DNA of 28,834 bases, taken from positions 1-28,834 of the IMG/VR virus record IMGVR_UViG_3300013004_000143. One strand, 5' to 3'. Positions within the stretch are counted from its first letter, which is position 1. Every line of letters begins with the position of its first letter. Below the pieces are notes generated by a model. The model was not told where the DNA came from, ran no database searches, and worked only from the letters and a program-made list of their open reading frames with translations. The DNA comes from a virus. A program made the translations under genes and the position numbers. Shown here piece after piece: positions 1 to 8,572 of the stretch.

Positions 1-1
1 G

Positions 2-2002
2 TCTAAATTGTCTAAACAAAATTTAATCGTTGCAGTTCCTTTCGAATCCGAACAAGGCCCACATTTTGGTAACTCTTATGAAATACACTTACAGCCAGAC
101 CTAACATTAGAAAATTTTTTCGATAGGTTTGACGGATTTTATCCATTCTGTTTACGTTTTGATTATGGTGTTTTTATTAGGGATAATTCAAGTGTCATTC
201 ATATAGAAACCGAACAATCCCCATTACCAACTAATTTCATGAATTTTTTAAAATCAAAATTTCAAAACTTTAAAATAGAAGACATTAATTCAGAAAAAAA
301 AACATTAAAAGATAATAACGTTACAATAGTAACCGCATTGTGGAATATGGGTAGGGGTGAAATATCTCATTCTTTTAGAAGAGGATATGATGATTACTTA
401 CAAAAATTTAGTGAATTGTTAAAAACTGAGGTCAATATGTATATTTTTATTGACCCATCTGATGAAGAATTCATTTGGAAATATAGGGATAAGTCAAATA
501 CCATATTAAATTTTATGAGTTTAGATGAGTTAAAAGTATGGTTTAATTTTACAGAAAAAACAAATGAAATTAGAGTAAAAGACTCTTGGTTGAGCCAGTC
601 AGGTTGGTTGAGGGATTCTCCGCAGGCTACTTTAGATTGTTACAATCCTGTTGTTATGAGTAAAATGTTTATGTTAAATAATGTTACTATATGGAATCCT
701 TTTAATAACGAATATTTCTTTTGGATTGATGCAGGAATCACAAATACCGTTCATTATGGTTACTTTACTCACGATGAGGTTTTCGATAATTTACCTGAAT
801 TTATTGAAACAAATAACGATTTTGTATTTTTAACATATCCATATATCGGGGGTGAAGAGATTCATGGGTTCGAAAGAAACTCTATCGCAAATTATTGTAA
901 CACAGATTATGTCAAGTATGTTTGTAGAGGTGGTTTCTTTGGAGGAAAAAAAGAAAGAATTAATGAGATTAATGGTTTATATTATTCGTATCTTCAAAGT
1001 TCTTTGTCTAATAATTTTATGGGTACGGAAGAAAGTGTATTTACCATAATTATGCATAATCATTCGGATTTGATATCACAATTCGGTTTGGAATCGGACG
1101 GGTTAGTTTGGCCCTTTTTTGAAGATTTAAAAAATAAAAAATTTTCAGACAGAATTTTAAATAAAAAAAACTTAGATAAGGTTATATTAAACTCATCTAA
1201 CTCAGCTTTATATGTTATAACATTCAATAGTCCTAATCAGTTTGAAACACTAATTCAATCTATGAAAGAGTACGATGAGAATTTTTTAGTAAAACCTAAG
1301 AAGTTTTTATTAGATAATTCAAGTGATTTATCTACAACTCCAAGATACCAACAATTGTGTGAGGAACATGGATTTGAACACATTAAAAAGGATAATTTGG
1401 GTATTTGTGGTGGAAGACAGTGGATTGCCGAACATTTTGATAAAACGGGTTTGGACTTTATGTTCTTTTTTGAAGACGACATGTTTTTCTATCCAAGAAA
1501 AGGTGAAGTTTGTAAAAATGGTTTTTCTCGTTATGCCAATAACTTCTATGATTCTGTTTTGGAAATTACAAAAAAATACAATTACGATTATCTTAAATTT
1601 AATTATACAGAATTTTTTGGTGATAATGGAACTCAGTGGGCGTGGTATAATGTCCCACAAGATTTCAGAGAATCTTATTGGCCTGAAAAACCGTCACTAC
1701 CTGTTTCAGGGTTAGACCCAAATGCTCCGAGAACCAAGTTTCAACATATCAGAGTTCACAATGGTATACCTTTCATAGATGGTGAAGTATATTTCTGTAA
1801 TTGGCCTCAAGTAATTACTAAACACGGTAATAAAAAGATTTTTTTAACCACGACTTGGGCCCACCCATACGAACAAACATGGATGAGTTATGTTTTCCAA
1901 GAGACAATAAAGGGTGAAGTTAACATGGCAATGCTTCTTATGTCCCCAACCGAACACAATAGATTTGAACATTATGAGGCAGGACTAAGAAAAGAAAGCT
2001 AA
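2..2002 (+). CDS. two-domain glycosyltransferase (HtrL/YibB-like plus GT-A domain), 5' partial
   Basis: Probably transfers sugars to a virion or host surface acceptor; the acceptor cannot be read from sequence. Numbering from the TTG at 8, the protein has 664 residues in two parts. Residues about 104-385 resemble the HtrL/YibB (WlaTC-type) family: TALWNMGRG at 109-117, the YFFWIDAGI stretch ending at 244, and a later RGGFFGG. Residues about 395-664 resemble a GT-A fold transferase: a start like LYVITFNSPNQF near 401, then FFEDDMFF with acidic residues 489-491, a likely metal/nucleotide-sugar binding DxD-type motif. The frame stays open to the first base of the window, and the TTG at 8 has no supporting context, so the true start probably lies upstream. 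The stop TAA is at 2000-2002. Fusion of two transferase modules could give a bifunctional enzyme. The family calls rest on motif recognition only. Confidence 0.7.
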   Translation, partial: SKLSKQNLIVAVPFESEQGPHFGNSYEIHLQPDLTLENFFDRFDGFYPFCLRFDYGVFIRDNSSVIHIETEQSPLPTNFMNFLKSKFQNFKIEDINSEKKTLKDNNVTIVTALWNMGRGEISHSFRRGYDDYLQKFSELLKTEVNMYIFIDPSDEEFIWKYRDKSNTILNFMSLDELKVWFNFTEKTNEIRVKDSWLSQSGWLRDSPQATLDCYNPVVMSKMFMLNNVTIWNPFNNEYFFWIDAGITNTVHYGYFTHDEVFDNLPEFIETNNDFVFLTYPYIGGEEIHGFERNSIANYCNTDYVKYVCRGGFFGGKKERINEINGLYYSYLQSSLSNNFMGTEESVFTIIMHNHSDLISQFGLESDGLVWPFFEDLKNKKFSDRILNKKNLDKVILNSSNSALYVITFNSPNQFETLIQSMKEYDENFLVKPKKFLLDNSSDLSTTPRYQQLCEEHGFEHIKKDNLGICGGRQWIAEHFDKTGLDFMFFFEDDMFFYPRKGEVCKNGFSRYANNFYDSVLEITKKYNYDYLKFNYTEFFGDNGTQWAWYNVPQDFRESYWPEKPSLPVSGLDPNAPRTKFQHIRVHNGIPFIDGEVYFCNWPQVITKHGNKKIFLTTTWAHPYEQTWMSYVFQETIKGEVNMAMLLMSPTEHNRFEHYEAGLRKES

Positions 2003-2027
2003 TATAATTTATATTCGTTTGTTTGGA

Positions 2028-2034
2028 TATTTAT
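2028..2034 (+). promoter_or_regulatory. TATTTAT box, 4 nt before the ATG at 2039
   Basis: TATTTAT followed by TTGT and then ATG. It has the same sequence and the same 4-nt spacing as the boxes before the genes at 8618, 14138 and 6787 (minus). No -35 element or Shine-Dalgarno is evident. It is a candidate phage promoter core that would start transcription at or next to the AUG. Confidence 0.45.
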
Positions 2035-2038
2035 TTGT

Positions 2039-2419
2039 ATGGAATTTTTCATCAAAAGTGGGGCAAACTTACCTTTATTAAAATTATATCTAATAAGAGA
2101 TGGTAGAAGTGATTTTCAATTGGTTGATAACAATTTGAACTCCACTTCTATTTTTTTTTCTACATATGACGTAAATACAGGTTTAATTAAGATTGCGCAA
2201 CAACCTTGTACCATAACAACAGAATTAGATGAAGATGGTATAACACTAAATTATGTTGTGGAATATAAATTTACTACAAGACAAACAAGTCAATCAGGAA
2301 GATACAAGGGTGAGTTTGTAATTCAAGACTCAACAGGTTCTGCAATACTTCCACTACGTCAAGAACTTTTTGTAAACATAACTGAATCAATAACTGAAGT
2401 CGGTTTTTGTTGTAAGTAA
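2039..2419 (+). CDS. small beta-rich structural protein, BppU N-terminal-like
   Basis: This 126-residue protein has no signal peptide or membrane segment. It has alternating beta-strand character: an N-terminal SGANLPLLKLYLIRDGR, a middle part FFSTYDVNTG, then YVVEYKFTTRQTSQSGRYKG and a terminal strand LRQELFVNI. The order (short leader, polarised strand, G/Y-rich strand, then SGRYKGEF) resembles the N-terminal domain of BppU-type baseplate/receptor-binding proteins, in which a 'G.Y..EF' strand is typical. The match is by eye and the family is diverse. The gene begins with ATG directly after a TATTTAT box and sits alone between the glycosyltransferase and the DNA polymerase leader, so it is probably transcribed on its own. 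A structural role is inference; it could be an unrelated beta-sandwich protein. Confidence 0.55.
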   Translation: MEFFIKSGANLPLLKLYLIRDGRSDFQLVDNNLNSTSIFFSTYDVNTGLIKIAQQPCTITTELDEDGITLNYVVEYKFTTRQTSQSGRYKGEFVIQDSTGSAILPLRQELFVNITESITEVGFCCK

Positions 2420-2445
2420 TTTTGACTATCGAACAATATTTTCTA

Positions 2446-2452
2446 TATTTAT
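2446..2452 (+). promoter_or_regulatory. TATTTAT box upstream of the DNA polymerase leader
   Basis: The box lies within TATATTTAT and ends 64 nt before the polymerase ATG. Two bases after it, ATG AAT GAG TAA (2455-2466) forms a three-codon mini-ORF. If the box is a promoter core, the transcript would start near that mini-ORF and carry the hairpin described at 2473-2490. Confidence 0.4.
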
Positions 2453-2460
2453 AAATGAAT

Positions 2461-2505
2461 GAGTAAGGGGAATTTCACAACGTCGTGAAAGCTAATAATC
2501 CACTC
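2461..2505 (+). promoter_or_regulatory. hairpin in the DNA polymerase mRNA leader
   Basis: The core is TTTCAC (2473-2478), loop AACGTC (2479-2484), GTGAAA (2485-2490), a perfect 6-bp stem. GAGT at 2461-2464 can also pair with ACTC at 2502-2505, and the GG/CC next to them could add pairs with a small bulge. The structure ends about a dozen bases before the polymerase start codon. In T4, the polymerase gp43 represses its own translation by binding a leader hairpin; a similar role here is inference. Confidence 0.4.
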
Positions 2506-2516
2506 GAAATTTATAT

Positions 2517-5312
2517 ATGATAGACAGTCAAGTAATTGAATCGTTCCTCCATGGAAACGACCCAGAAGAATTTATTGTTGCACTCGAATATGATTATGCC
2601 TCAGAGTGTATTTACAAAATTAAAGAAATCCCCAACAAAGGTAAAGAAATTAGAAAAGACACATTCATCCCATTTGCATGGGTGGGTGATTTGCGTGGAA
2701 TGAGGTTTTATAATGATTCCAAAGCCGCTCAGAAAGAAGCTATGTCTAAGTATGGTATTACCATCGACAAACTCGAAACAGGAGGAAATGAAAGAATGAA
2801 AAATGGTTTGACCTTTATGGTTAAATCGTTAAAAGGATATAGAGCACTAACAAACTTCTTCCGTGATGGAGGAATTGACCCATATGGTGAAAAGGGTAAA
2901 GAAAAAATACTTATTCTCCCACCCATCGAACAATATTTAATTCAAAAAGAGAAAAGACTTTTCAAAGGTTTTGAAGATTACAACCAAGTGACAAGACTTG
3001 TATTTGACTTGGAAACCACATCTTTGGAACCAAAAGATGGTAGAATTTTCATGATTGGAATTAAAACCAATAAAGGATATCATAGAGTAATTGAGTGTAT
3101 TGATGAATCACAAGAGAGGGGTGCGATTACAGAATTTTTTAAAGTTATAGACGAGATAAAACCAAGTATTATTGGTGGTTATAACTCCGCGAACTTCGAC
3201 TGGCATTGGATTTTCGAAAGATGTAAGATTTTGGGTCTTGACGCAAAAAAGATTTGTAAATCATTAAATCCGGGTAATTCTTTTACGAGAAAAGAAAGTA
3301 TGTTAAAGCTTGCAAATGAGGTTGAGGAATATACACAAACTTCAATTTGGGGGTATAATGTTATTGATATTATCCACGCAGTTCGTAGAGCTCAGGCGAT
3401 AAACTCGAGTATCAAATCCGCAGGACTTAAATACATTACAAAGTATATTAACGCCGAGGCCAAAGACCGTGTTTACATCGAACATACCGATATTGGAAAA
3501 ATGTATACTCAGAAAGAGGAGTATTGGTTGAATGTTCAGAATGGTAATTATAAAAAAGCGGGTGAGTATAAAGATTTGGATATTAAATTTCCTGAGGTTT
3601 ATAAAAAAATTACAGGTGATAAACTCGTTGAGATGTACCTTGATGATGATTTGGATGAGACACTTAAAGTAGACCAAGAGTTCAACCAAGGTTCTTTCTT
3701 ACTTGCTGCTATGATTCCAACAACTTATGAGAGGGTTTCAACTATGGGAACCGCAACTTTATGGAAAATGCTTATGCTTGCTTGGAGTTATAAGAACGGA
3801 CTTGCAATTCCCGAAAAACAAAAGAAAACTGACTTCGTAGGTGGACTTTCAAGATTGTTAAAGGTAGGTTATTCAAAGAATGTTTTGAAACTTGACTTTA
3901 GTTCTCTTTATCCTTCAATACAACTTGTTCACGATGTATTTCCCGAATGTGATATTACAGGTGCGATGAAAGGAATGTTAAAATATTTCCGTGACACCCG
4001 TATCAAATACAAAGAACTTGCAGAAAAGTTTTATGAAACAGACAGAAAGAAATCAGAATCTTATGGTAATAAGCAGTTACCAATTAAGATATTTATAAAT
4101 TCAATGTTTGGTGCGTTATCCGCTCCACAGGTATTTGCTTGGGGTGATATGTATATGGGTGAACAGATTACCTGTACGGGTAGACAATATCTTCGTCAAA
4201 TGATTAAATTTTTCATGTCGAAAGGTTATGTACCACTTGTGATGGATACGGATGGTGTGAACTTCTCAAGTCCTGAAGGTGTGGATGATAGAGTTTATAT
4301 TGGTAGAGGCCTTAATTGGAAAGTTAAAGAAGGTAAGGAATATAGAGGTCCTGAAGCAGATGTCGCGGAGTACAACGACATCTTCATGAGAAAAGAAATG
4401 GCACTCGATACTGATGGTGTTTGGCCTTCTTGTATTAACTTAGCCCGTAAGAACTACGCGGTTATGGATGCCAAAGGTAAAATCAAACTGACAGGAAACA
4501 CAATTAAATCAAAAAAACTCCCACTTTATATTGAGGACTTTTTGGATGTTGCAGTAAAACTTCTTCTTGAAGGTAAAGGAAAAGAATTTGTTGAATACTA
4601 TTACGAATACTTACAAAAGATTTTTGATAAACAAATACCCCTTATGAAAATCGCACAGAGAGCCAAGGTGAAACTAACTATGGAGGATTACAGAAAAAGG
4701 GCGACACAGAAAACAAAAGCGGGTGGTGCTATGTCTATGATGGCACATATGGAACTTGCAATTCAAAATAAACTGAATGTTAATCTTGGTGATGTTATAT
4801 ATTATGTTAATAACGGAACAAAGGCATCAAATGGCGACGTTCAAAAAGTAGGTAAATTAAAGAAAGGATGGAGTAAAGAAGTTCTTGATTATCTTACCGC
4901 AAACAATCAACCAGTACCCGATGATAGTATTGAATCAATAGTAAAAATAAATTGTTACATGTTGGAGCAAAGTGTTATCGAATCAAACCCAACTATGACA
5001 GGTGAATATAATGTTCCAAGAGCGGTGACAACATTTAACAAAAGAATTGAACCACTCCTAATTTGTTTCAATAAAGAAGTTAGAGAAGGATTACTTGTCG
5101 ATGACCCTAAAGATAGAGGTATATTTACAACCGCACAATGCGAGTTAATAAATGGGGTACCTTTCGAAGAGGGAGACCAAGATAAACTAAACGAGGATGT
5201 TTTGGAAATTACACCACAAGAACTTGAATATTGGGGGAAAAGAGGATTACATCCTGACTATATGTATGAATTGGCGGAAGAAGGATGGAATGAAAAGATT
5301 ATGACATTTTAA
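2517..5312 (+). CDS. DNA polymerase, family B with 3'-5' exonuclease (T4 gp43-like)
   Basis: Replicative polymerase of 931 residues, close to T4 gp43 (898). Exonuclease motifs: Exo I VFDLETT with D164/E166; Exo II in GGYNSANFDWHWI with D228; Exo III YNVID with Y280/D284. Polymerase motifs: motif A LDFSSLYPSI with D460; motif B around K524 with NSMFG at 528-532; motif C MDTDGVNF with D577 and D579. ARKNYAVM further on matches the KxY-type region contacting primer-template. All catalytic carboxylates are present, so it should polymerise and proofread. Motif C reads DTDG instead of the more usual DTDS. The ATG at 2517 has no Shine-Dalgarno and follows a structured leader. The 3' end overlaps a convergent minus-strand gene by 14 nt. 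No intein or intron interrupts it. Confidence 0.97.
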   Translation: MIDSQVIESFLHGNDPEEFIVALEYDYASECIYKIKEIPNKGKEIRKDTFIPFAWVGDLRGMRFYNDSKAAQKEAMSKYGITIDKLETGGNERMKNGLTFMVKSLKGYRALTNFFRDGGIDPYGEKGKEKILILPPIEQYLIQKEKRLFKGFEDYNQVTRLVFDLETTSLEPKDGRIFMIGIKTNKGYHRVIECIDESQERGAITEFFKVIDEIKPSIIGGYNSANFDWHWIFERCKILGLDAKKICKSLNPGNSFTRKESMLKLANEVEEYTQTSIWGYNVIDIIHAVRRAQAINSSIKSAGLKYITKYINAEAKDRVYIEHTDIGKMYTQKEEYWLNVQNGNYKKAGEYKDLDIKFPEVYKKITGDKLVEMYLDDDLDETLKVDQEFNQGSFLLAAMIPTTYERVSTMGTATLWKMLMLAWSYKNGLAIPEKQKKTDFVGGLSRLLKVGYSKNVLKLDFSSLYPSIQLVHDVFPECDITGAMKGMLKYFRDTRIKYKELAEKFYETDRKKSESYGNKQLPIKIFINSMFGALSAPQVFAWGDMYMGEQITCTGRQYLRQMIKFFMSKGYVPLVMDTDGVNFSSPEGVDDRVYIGRGLNWKVKEGKEYRGPEADVAEYNDIFMRKEMALDTDGVWPSCINLARKNYAVMDAKGKIKLTGNTIKSKKLPLYIEDFLDVAVKLLLEGKGKEFVEYYYEYLQKIFDKQIPLMKIAQRAKVKLTMEDYRKRATQKTKAGGAMSMMAHMELAIQNKLNVNLGDVIYYVNNGTKASNGDVQKVGKLKKGWSKEVLDYLTANNQPVPDDSIESIVKINCYMLEQSVIESNPTMTGEYNVPRAVTTFNKRIEPLLICFNKEVREGLLVDDPKDRGIFTTAQCELINGVPFEEGDQDKLNEDVLEITPQELEYWGKRGLHPDYMYELAEEGWNEKIMTF

Positions 5313-5634
5313 GTCCGTCGGAACTTAAAATATACCAACTATTTTCAACAAACCTAAACTCAATACACGCACCTTTATCGGCAACAATTTCATCGTACTC
5401 TTCATCAATTTTACCGATAGATGGTTTAATCGTAACGTGAGTCAGACATTTTATAACAGTATGTTCTGTTGTTGTGGAATCCAAAATAAGTGTTGAATCT
5501 TGTACTCCTTTTAGGATGATACAAGATTCTCCCGTTGTTGAATATTCTTTCTCGGTTACTATTGATGTTTCAGAAACATTAACAATAAAACCGTTAATTC
5601 TTTTTTGTGTTGGAATTGACTTTATGATTGGCAT
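5299..5634 (-). CDS. hypothetical beta-rich protein
   Basis: A 111-residue protein I do not recognise. It has no cysteine-based metal site and no membrane segment, and is dominated by short beta-strands rich in T, S, V and I (for example SCIILKGVQDSTLILDSTT). It ends in a W-containing strand (ENSWYILSSDG) of the kind often seen closing small beta-rolls or fibre/decoration modules of phage virions. The ATG is at 5634, 34 nt after the stop of the neck-like gene, with no promoter box between them, so it is probably the last gene of the three-gene minus-strand operon. Its 3' end overlaps the DNA polymerase stop by 14 nt. A structural accessory role is a guess from composition and context. Confidence 0.6.
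   Translation of the reverse strand: MPIIKSIPTQKRINGFIVNVSETSIVTEKEYSTTGESCIILKGVQDSTLILDSTTTEHTVIKCLTHVTIKPSIGKIDEEYDEIVADKGACIEFRFVENSWYILSSDGLKMS
5307..5330. other. inverted repeat at convergent gene ends
   Basis: TTTTAAGT (5307-5314) and ACTTAAAA (5323-5330) form an 8-bp stem around CCGTCGGA, which can itself pair CC with GG. It lies where the polymerase and the minus-strand gene converge and covers the last codons of the minus-strand gene and the polymerase stop. T and A are on the wrong sides for a standard intrinsic terminator, so I list it only as a hairpin that may end or stabilise transcripts from both strands. Confidence 0.35.
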
Positions 5635-5668
5635 AATTAAAACATAAATGACAAATAATTCAAGTAAA

Positions 5669-6787
5669 TTAAATTACGTAAATTTGTCTTGGCATTGCTC
5701 TAAACTTAAGTTGTTTATTCAAGTTCTCCGCAATGATTGCCTCTTTTTCCATTTGTTTTTCAGGTCTCAATCTTTCTAACCTTAATTTTAATTCTTCTTC
5801 TAATTTTGTTTTCTCGTCTTTACCTTCAGTTAATAAACTCTGATAGTCTAGTAAGATTTCTGAATCGGGTGTTTTTAAGTTACCACTATATTTTCCTCTA
5901 ACTCTTCCGAGGGTTTCTTTTACATATGCGGTAAACCATCTTCTGACCCATTGTTTAGCAGGCTCATTCAAGTCTTCCCAACTGATTGCTTCTAAAGGAA
6001 CATCCGATGGTAAACGTATGATATCGGGGTTCAATTTCAAACATTTATCTCTATCTCTACCATCAACATCATAATACCAATACCAAACTTTCGTACCTGA
6101 ATATGAACTATAATTAGCCCAATTAAATCTACCACCAGGTGTATTCATCAAATGTATAAGTTTTTTTCCATCTGGTAACGCGGTTACTCTGTATGTTAGG
6201 TCACCACCAAGAATCCTGTTTAGGAGATTTGCCGATTGAGACCTCACTAAATAATCAAAACCTGACATCATAAAGAAAGAACCTTGGTATCCAAACTGTG
6301 CGTAACCCGCTTGACTTGCACCTAAACCAATACCATCATAACCAAAACCCCATAAACCATATGGACCAAATGCTCCGTACGGTTGATTACTGAACCATAA
6401 TAATTCGTTTATTTCTCTACCGGCAGGTATTTCATATGTTTGTTGACCTCTAACAAGGTCAAAATAATCTTTTTTCAAAGGCCATGGACCAACTTGTTGA
6501 AGACCAACTATTTTTGAGTAAGCGTATTGAAATTGTTTTTCGAAATCGAATGTACGAGTCATTAGAGCGTTTGAAACTGACTTTTGGCTCATATCAAGAT
6601 TTACTAAGTTAGTCCAATTGGTTTCAATTAACCAATCTTGAATGTATTGTTCGTAATCTTGAATTGATAGTTCCATCAAAGAATCCATCATTTCATCTTC
6701 AATTTCAACACTTCTAATTGGTGCTCCAAGTAGGTGTTTGATTCGAGTATATATTCTCGACCTTTCTGGTTCGGCTATTACTGACAT
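5669..6787 (-). CDS. virion structural protein, probable neck (gp13-like) protein
   Basis: This 372-residue protein has an N-terminal helical part (IYTRIKHLLGAP; SIQDYEQYIQDWLIETNW), then a beta-strand region with YEIPAGREINELLWF. An unusually aromatic and glycine-rich loop follows at about residues 136-172 (FGPYGLWGFGYDG and similar), and a charged helical C-terminus with a KTKLEEELKLRLERLRPEKQ-type coil. This helix-then-sandwich plan fits neck or head-tail connector proteins of large myophages. The gene lies one gene away from the divergent gp14-like gene, and in T4 gp13 and gp14 form the neck together. I could not align it with T4 gp13 by eye, so the exact role is inferred. A TATTTAT box (6792-6798) ends 4 nt from its ATG, and a second overlapping copy abuts the ATG. 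Confidence 0.55.
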   Translation of the reverse strand: MSVIAEPERSRIYTRIKHLLGAPIRSVEIEDEMMDSLMELSIQDYEQYIQDWLIETNWTNLVNLDMSQKSVSNALMTRTFDFEKQFQYAYSKIVGLQQVGPWPLKKDYFDLVRGQQTYEIPAGREINELLWFSNQPYGAFGPYGLWGFGYDGIGLGASQAGYAQFGYQGSFFMMSGFDYLVRSQSANLLNRILGGDLTYRVTALPDGKKLIHLMNTPGGRFNWANYSSYSGTKVWYWYYDVDGRDRDKCLKLNPDIIRLPSDVPLEAISWEDLNEPAKQWVRRWFTAYVKETLGRVRGKYSGNLKTPDSEILLDYQSLLTEGKDEKTKLEEELKLRLERLRPEKQMEKEAIIAENLNKQLKFRAMPRQIYVI

Positions 6788-6791
6788 ATAA

Positions 6792-6798
6792 ATAAATA
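6792..6798 (-). promoter_or_regulatory. TATTTAT box, 4 nt before the ATG at 6787 (minus)
   Basis: On the minus strand the sequence is TATTTATTTATATG: two overlapping TATTTAT copies, the outer one 4 nt from the ATG and the inner one directly next to it. Because the helicase gene ends only 30 nt upstream, this box would give the neck-like gene its own start site inside the minus-strand operon. Confidence 0.45.
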
Positions 6799-6817
6799 TT
6801 TCATAAATGAAATAATT

Positions 6818-8572
6818 TTATTTACTTTTCAAATTATATATTTTTTCTAATATTTCTTCTGCTGTATCTGCAGAATTAAAACTATCACCCATCACAGTCG
6901 CAATTACTTGTTTCTTGGAGTTGATTATATCGTATATCGCAGCTTCAATTGTGTTTTCAAAGATTGGATAATAAACTAACACATTATTTTTTTGTCCGAA
7001 TCTGTAAGCTCTATCTTCGGCTTGTGCGTGGTCTGAAGGTAAAAAAGATAAGTCATTCATTATAACCGCCTCTGCAGACGTTAAAGTAATACCAACACCA
7101 GCGGCTTTTATATTACCCACAAAAACTTTTATTTTTTCATTTTCTTGGAATTGGTCTACACTAAATTGTCTCTGTTCTTTTGACATAGAACCATCTACTT
7201 TAACCGCGGTCTTTCCGAAATGCTCCACAATTTTATTTAGTGAATCCGTAAAATTACAAAATATAATAACTTTTTTATCTTGTTCTACGATATTTTCCGC
7301 GAGTTCGATTGTTTGAGATATTTTTTCATCGGCAATAATTTGTCTAACTTTTGTGAGTTTTGAAAACTGAACTGTTAGTGATTTCGATTCTTCAGGGTTT
7401 TTTTCATACCAATCGTAATACTCACCCATAACATCTTCGTACAATTTAGATTTTAACCTTAGATAGATAGGTGTAATAATTTTGTCGGGTAAATCCAAAA
7501 CATTTTCTTTCAATCTCCTAAGTATGGTTCCTGATGTTCTATCTCGTAGTTCTTCCAAATTACTCGCACCCATTACATTCCAAACTTTTCTTGGCCCCAC
7601 TTTGAATTGGTATCCCGCACAGTATCTAATAACATACGCCATCCAATTTTTCGCAACAGGTGAGTCTGCCAAGCTTAATAGGTTGTAATAATCTATTGGT
7701 CTTGAAGTCATGGGGGTACCTGTCAATAACCACAATCTATCAATATCTTTTACAAAAGAGTTTATTAACTTTGTTCTTTGGGCTTGAGCGTTTTTTATAT
7801 AATGTGCTTCATCAATTATTACTAAGTCAAATCCCGATTTAAGAATTTGTGAAGATTCTTCGTCCTTTGTGTCATGGAAGTTTTTAATGATATCGTAATT
7901 TATAATTACAAAGTCGTGTTCTGTTGAAAAATTTTTACTTTCTGCAATAAAAATACTTTTGTCTGAATAGTTCTCAATTTCTCTCTTCCAATTTATTTTC
8001 AAAGTTGCAGGACATATAATTAAAACTTTTTTTGAGCCTGACTCGAGAGCTGCAATTATTGTAGATGTTGTTTTTCCCAAACCCATATCGTCCGCCAAAA
8101 TAAACTTTTTGTTTTCAACCAACTTTTGGATTGCTTCTTTTTGGTGGGATAGTGGGGGTCTATGGGAATATTTTGTATAATCTATAATAACATCTTTAAC
8201 TGTGTTATCTTTTATAATCGCGGCTTTTGGTAACCAAAAATCTCTTAATTCTTCCGTTTCGAACATTTTACCCCAAATATGATAAGCCTTATCTTTTTCA
8301 GATAATAATTTTTCAACCCATACTTTTGTGGGGGTTGTGGCATAGAAGTTATCGTCTGCGAGTTTTTGTGCAAAGTATGAATCTAATAAAACCCATTTTC
8401 TCGCAACCTTGGGTGTTTTACTTTCATTTTGTATAATATACTCAGCCTGACTCCTTGTTGGATAAAACTTTTTATTTAATTGTGATTTTCTTTTTAACCC
8501 CAATATATAATTGTTGTATCCGTTATAGGATTCAAGTATTGTAATTGCCTTAGATTCTAAACTACTTTCCAT
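6818..8572 (-). CDS. SNF2-family superfamily 2 helicase/translocase
   Basis: An ATP-driven duplex DNA translocase or annealing helicase of 584 residues. It carries a full SF2/SNF2 motif set: a Q-like region HQKEAIQKL near 143, Walker A DDMGLGKT at 161-168, motif Ia LIICPATLKINW, Walker B DEAH at 254-257, motif III LLTGTP ending at 287, motif V AAGVGITLTSAE and motif VI QAEDRAYRFGQ with its arginine finger. DEAH plus the RAYRFGQ form is typical of SMARCAL1/HepA-like SNF2 proteins. The roughly 130-residue N-terminus before the ATPase is unassigned. Such enzymes could remodel stalled forks or branched replication intermediates, the job UvsW does in T4; that assignment is inference. The ATG at 8572 is the first gene of the minus operon, divergent from the gp14-like gene across 45 bp. 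Confidence 0.93.
   Translation of the reverse strand: MESSLESKAITILESYNGYNNYILGLKRKSQLNKKFYPTRSQAEYIIQNESKTPKVARKWVLLDSYFAQKLADDNFYATTPTKVWVEKLLSEKDKAYHIWGKMFETEELRDFWLPKAAIIKDNTVKDVIIDYTKYSHRPPLSHQKEAIQKLVENKKFILADDMGLGKTTSTIIAALESGSKKVLIICPATLKINWKREIENYSDKSIFIAESKNFSTEHDFVIINYDIIKNFHDTKDEESSQILKSGFDLVIIDEAHYIKNAQAQRTKLINSFVKDIDRLWLLTGTPMTSRPIDYYNLLSLADSPVAKNWMAYVIRYCAGYQFKVGPRKVWNVMGASNLEELRDRTSGTILRRLKENVLDLPDKIITPIYLRLKSKLYEDVMGEYYDWYEKNPEESKSLTVQFSKLTKVRQIIADEKISQTIELAENIVEQDKKVIIFCNFTDSLNKIVEHFGKTAVKVDGSMSKEQRQFSVDQFQENEKIKVFVGNIKAAGVGITLTSAEAVIMNDLSFLPSDHAQAEDRAYRFGQKNNVLVYYPIFENTIEAAIYDIINSKKQVIATVMGDSFNSADTAEEILEKIYNLKSK

Noticed and set aside
2461-2510. Hammerhead or other self-cleaving ribozyme in the polymerase leader
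   Set aside because: A GTGAAAGC string suggested a hammerhead core, but the required CTGANGA element and three-way stems are missing.
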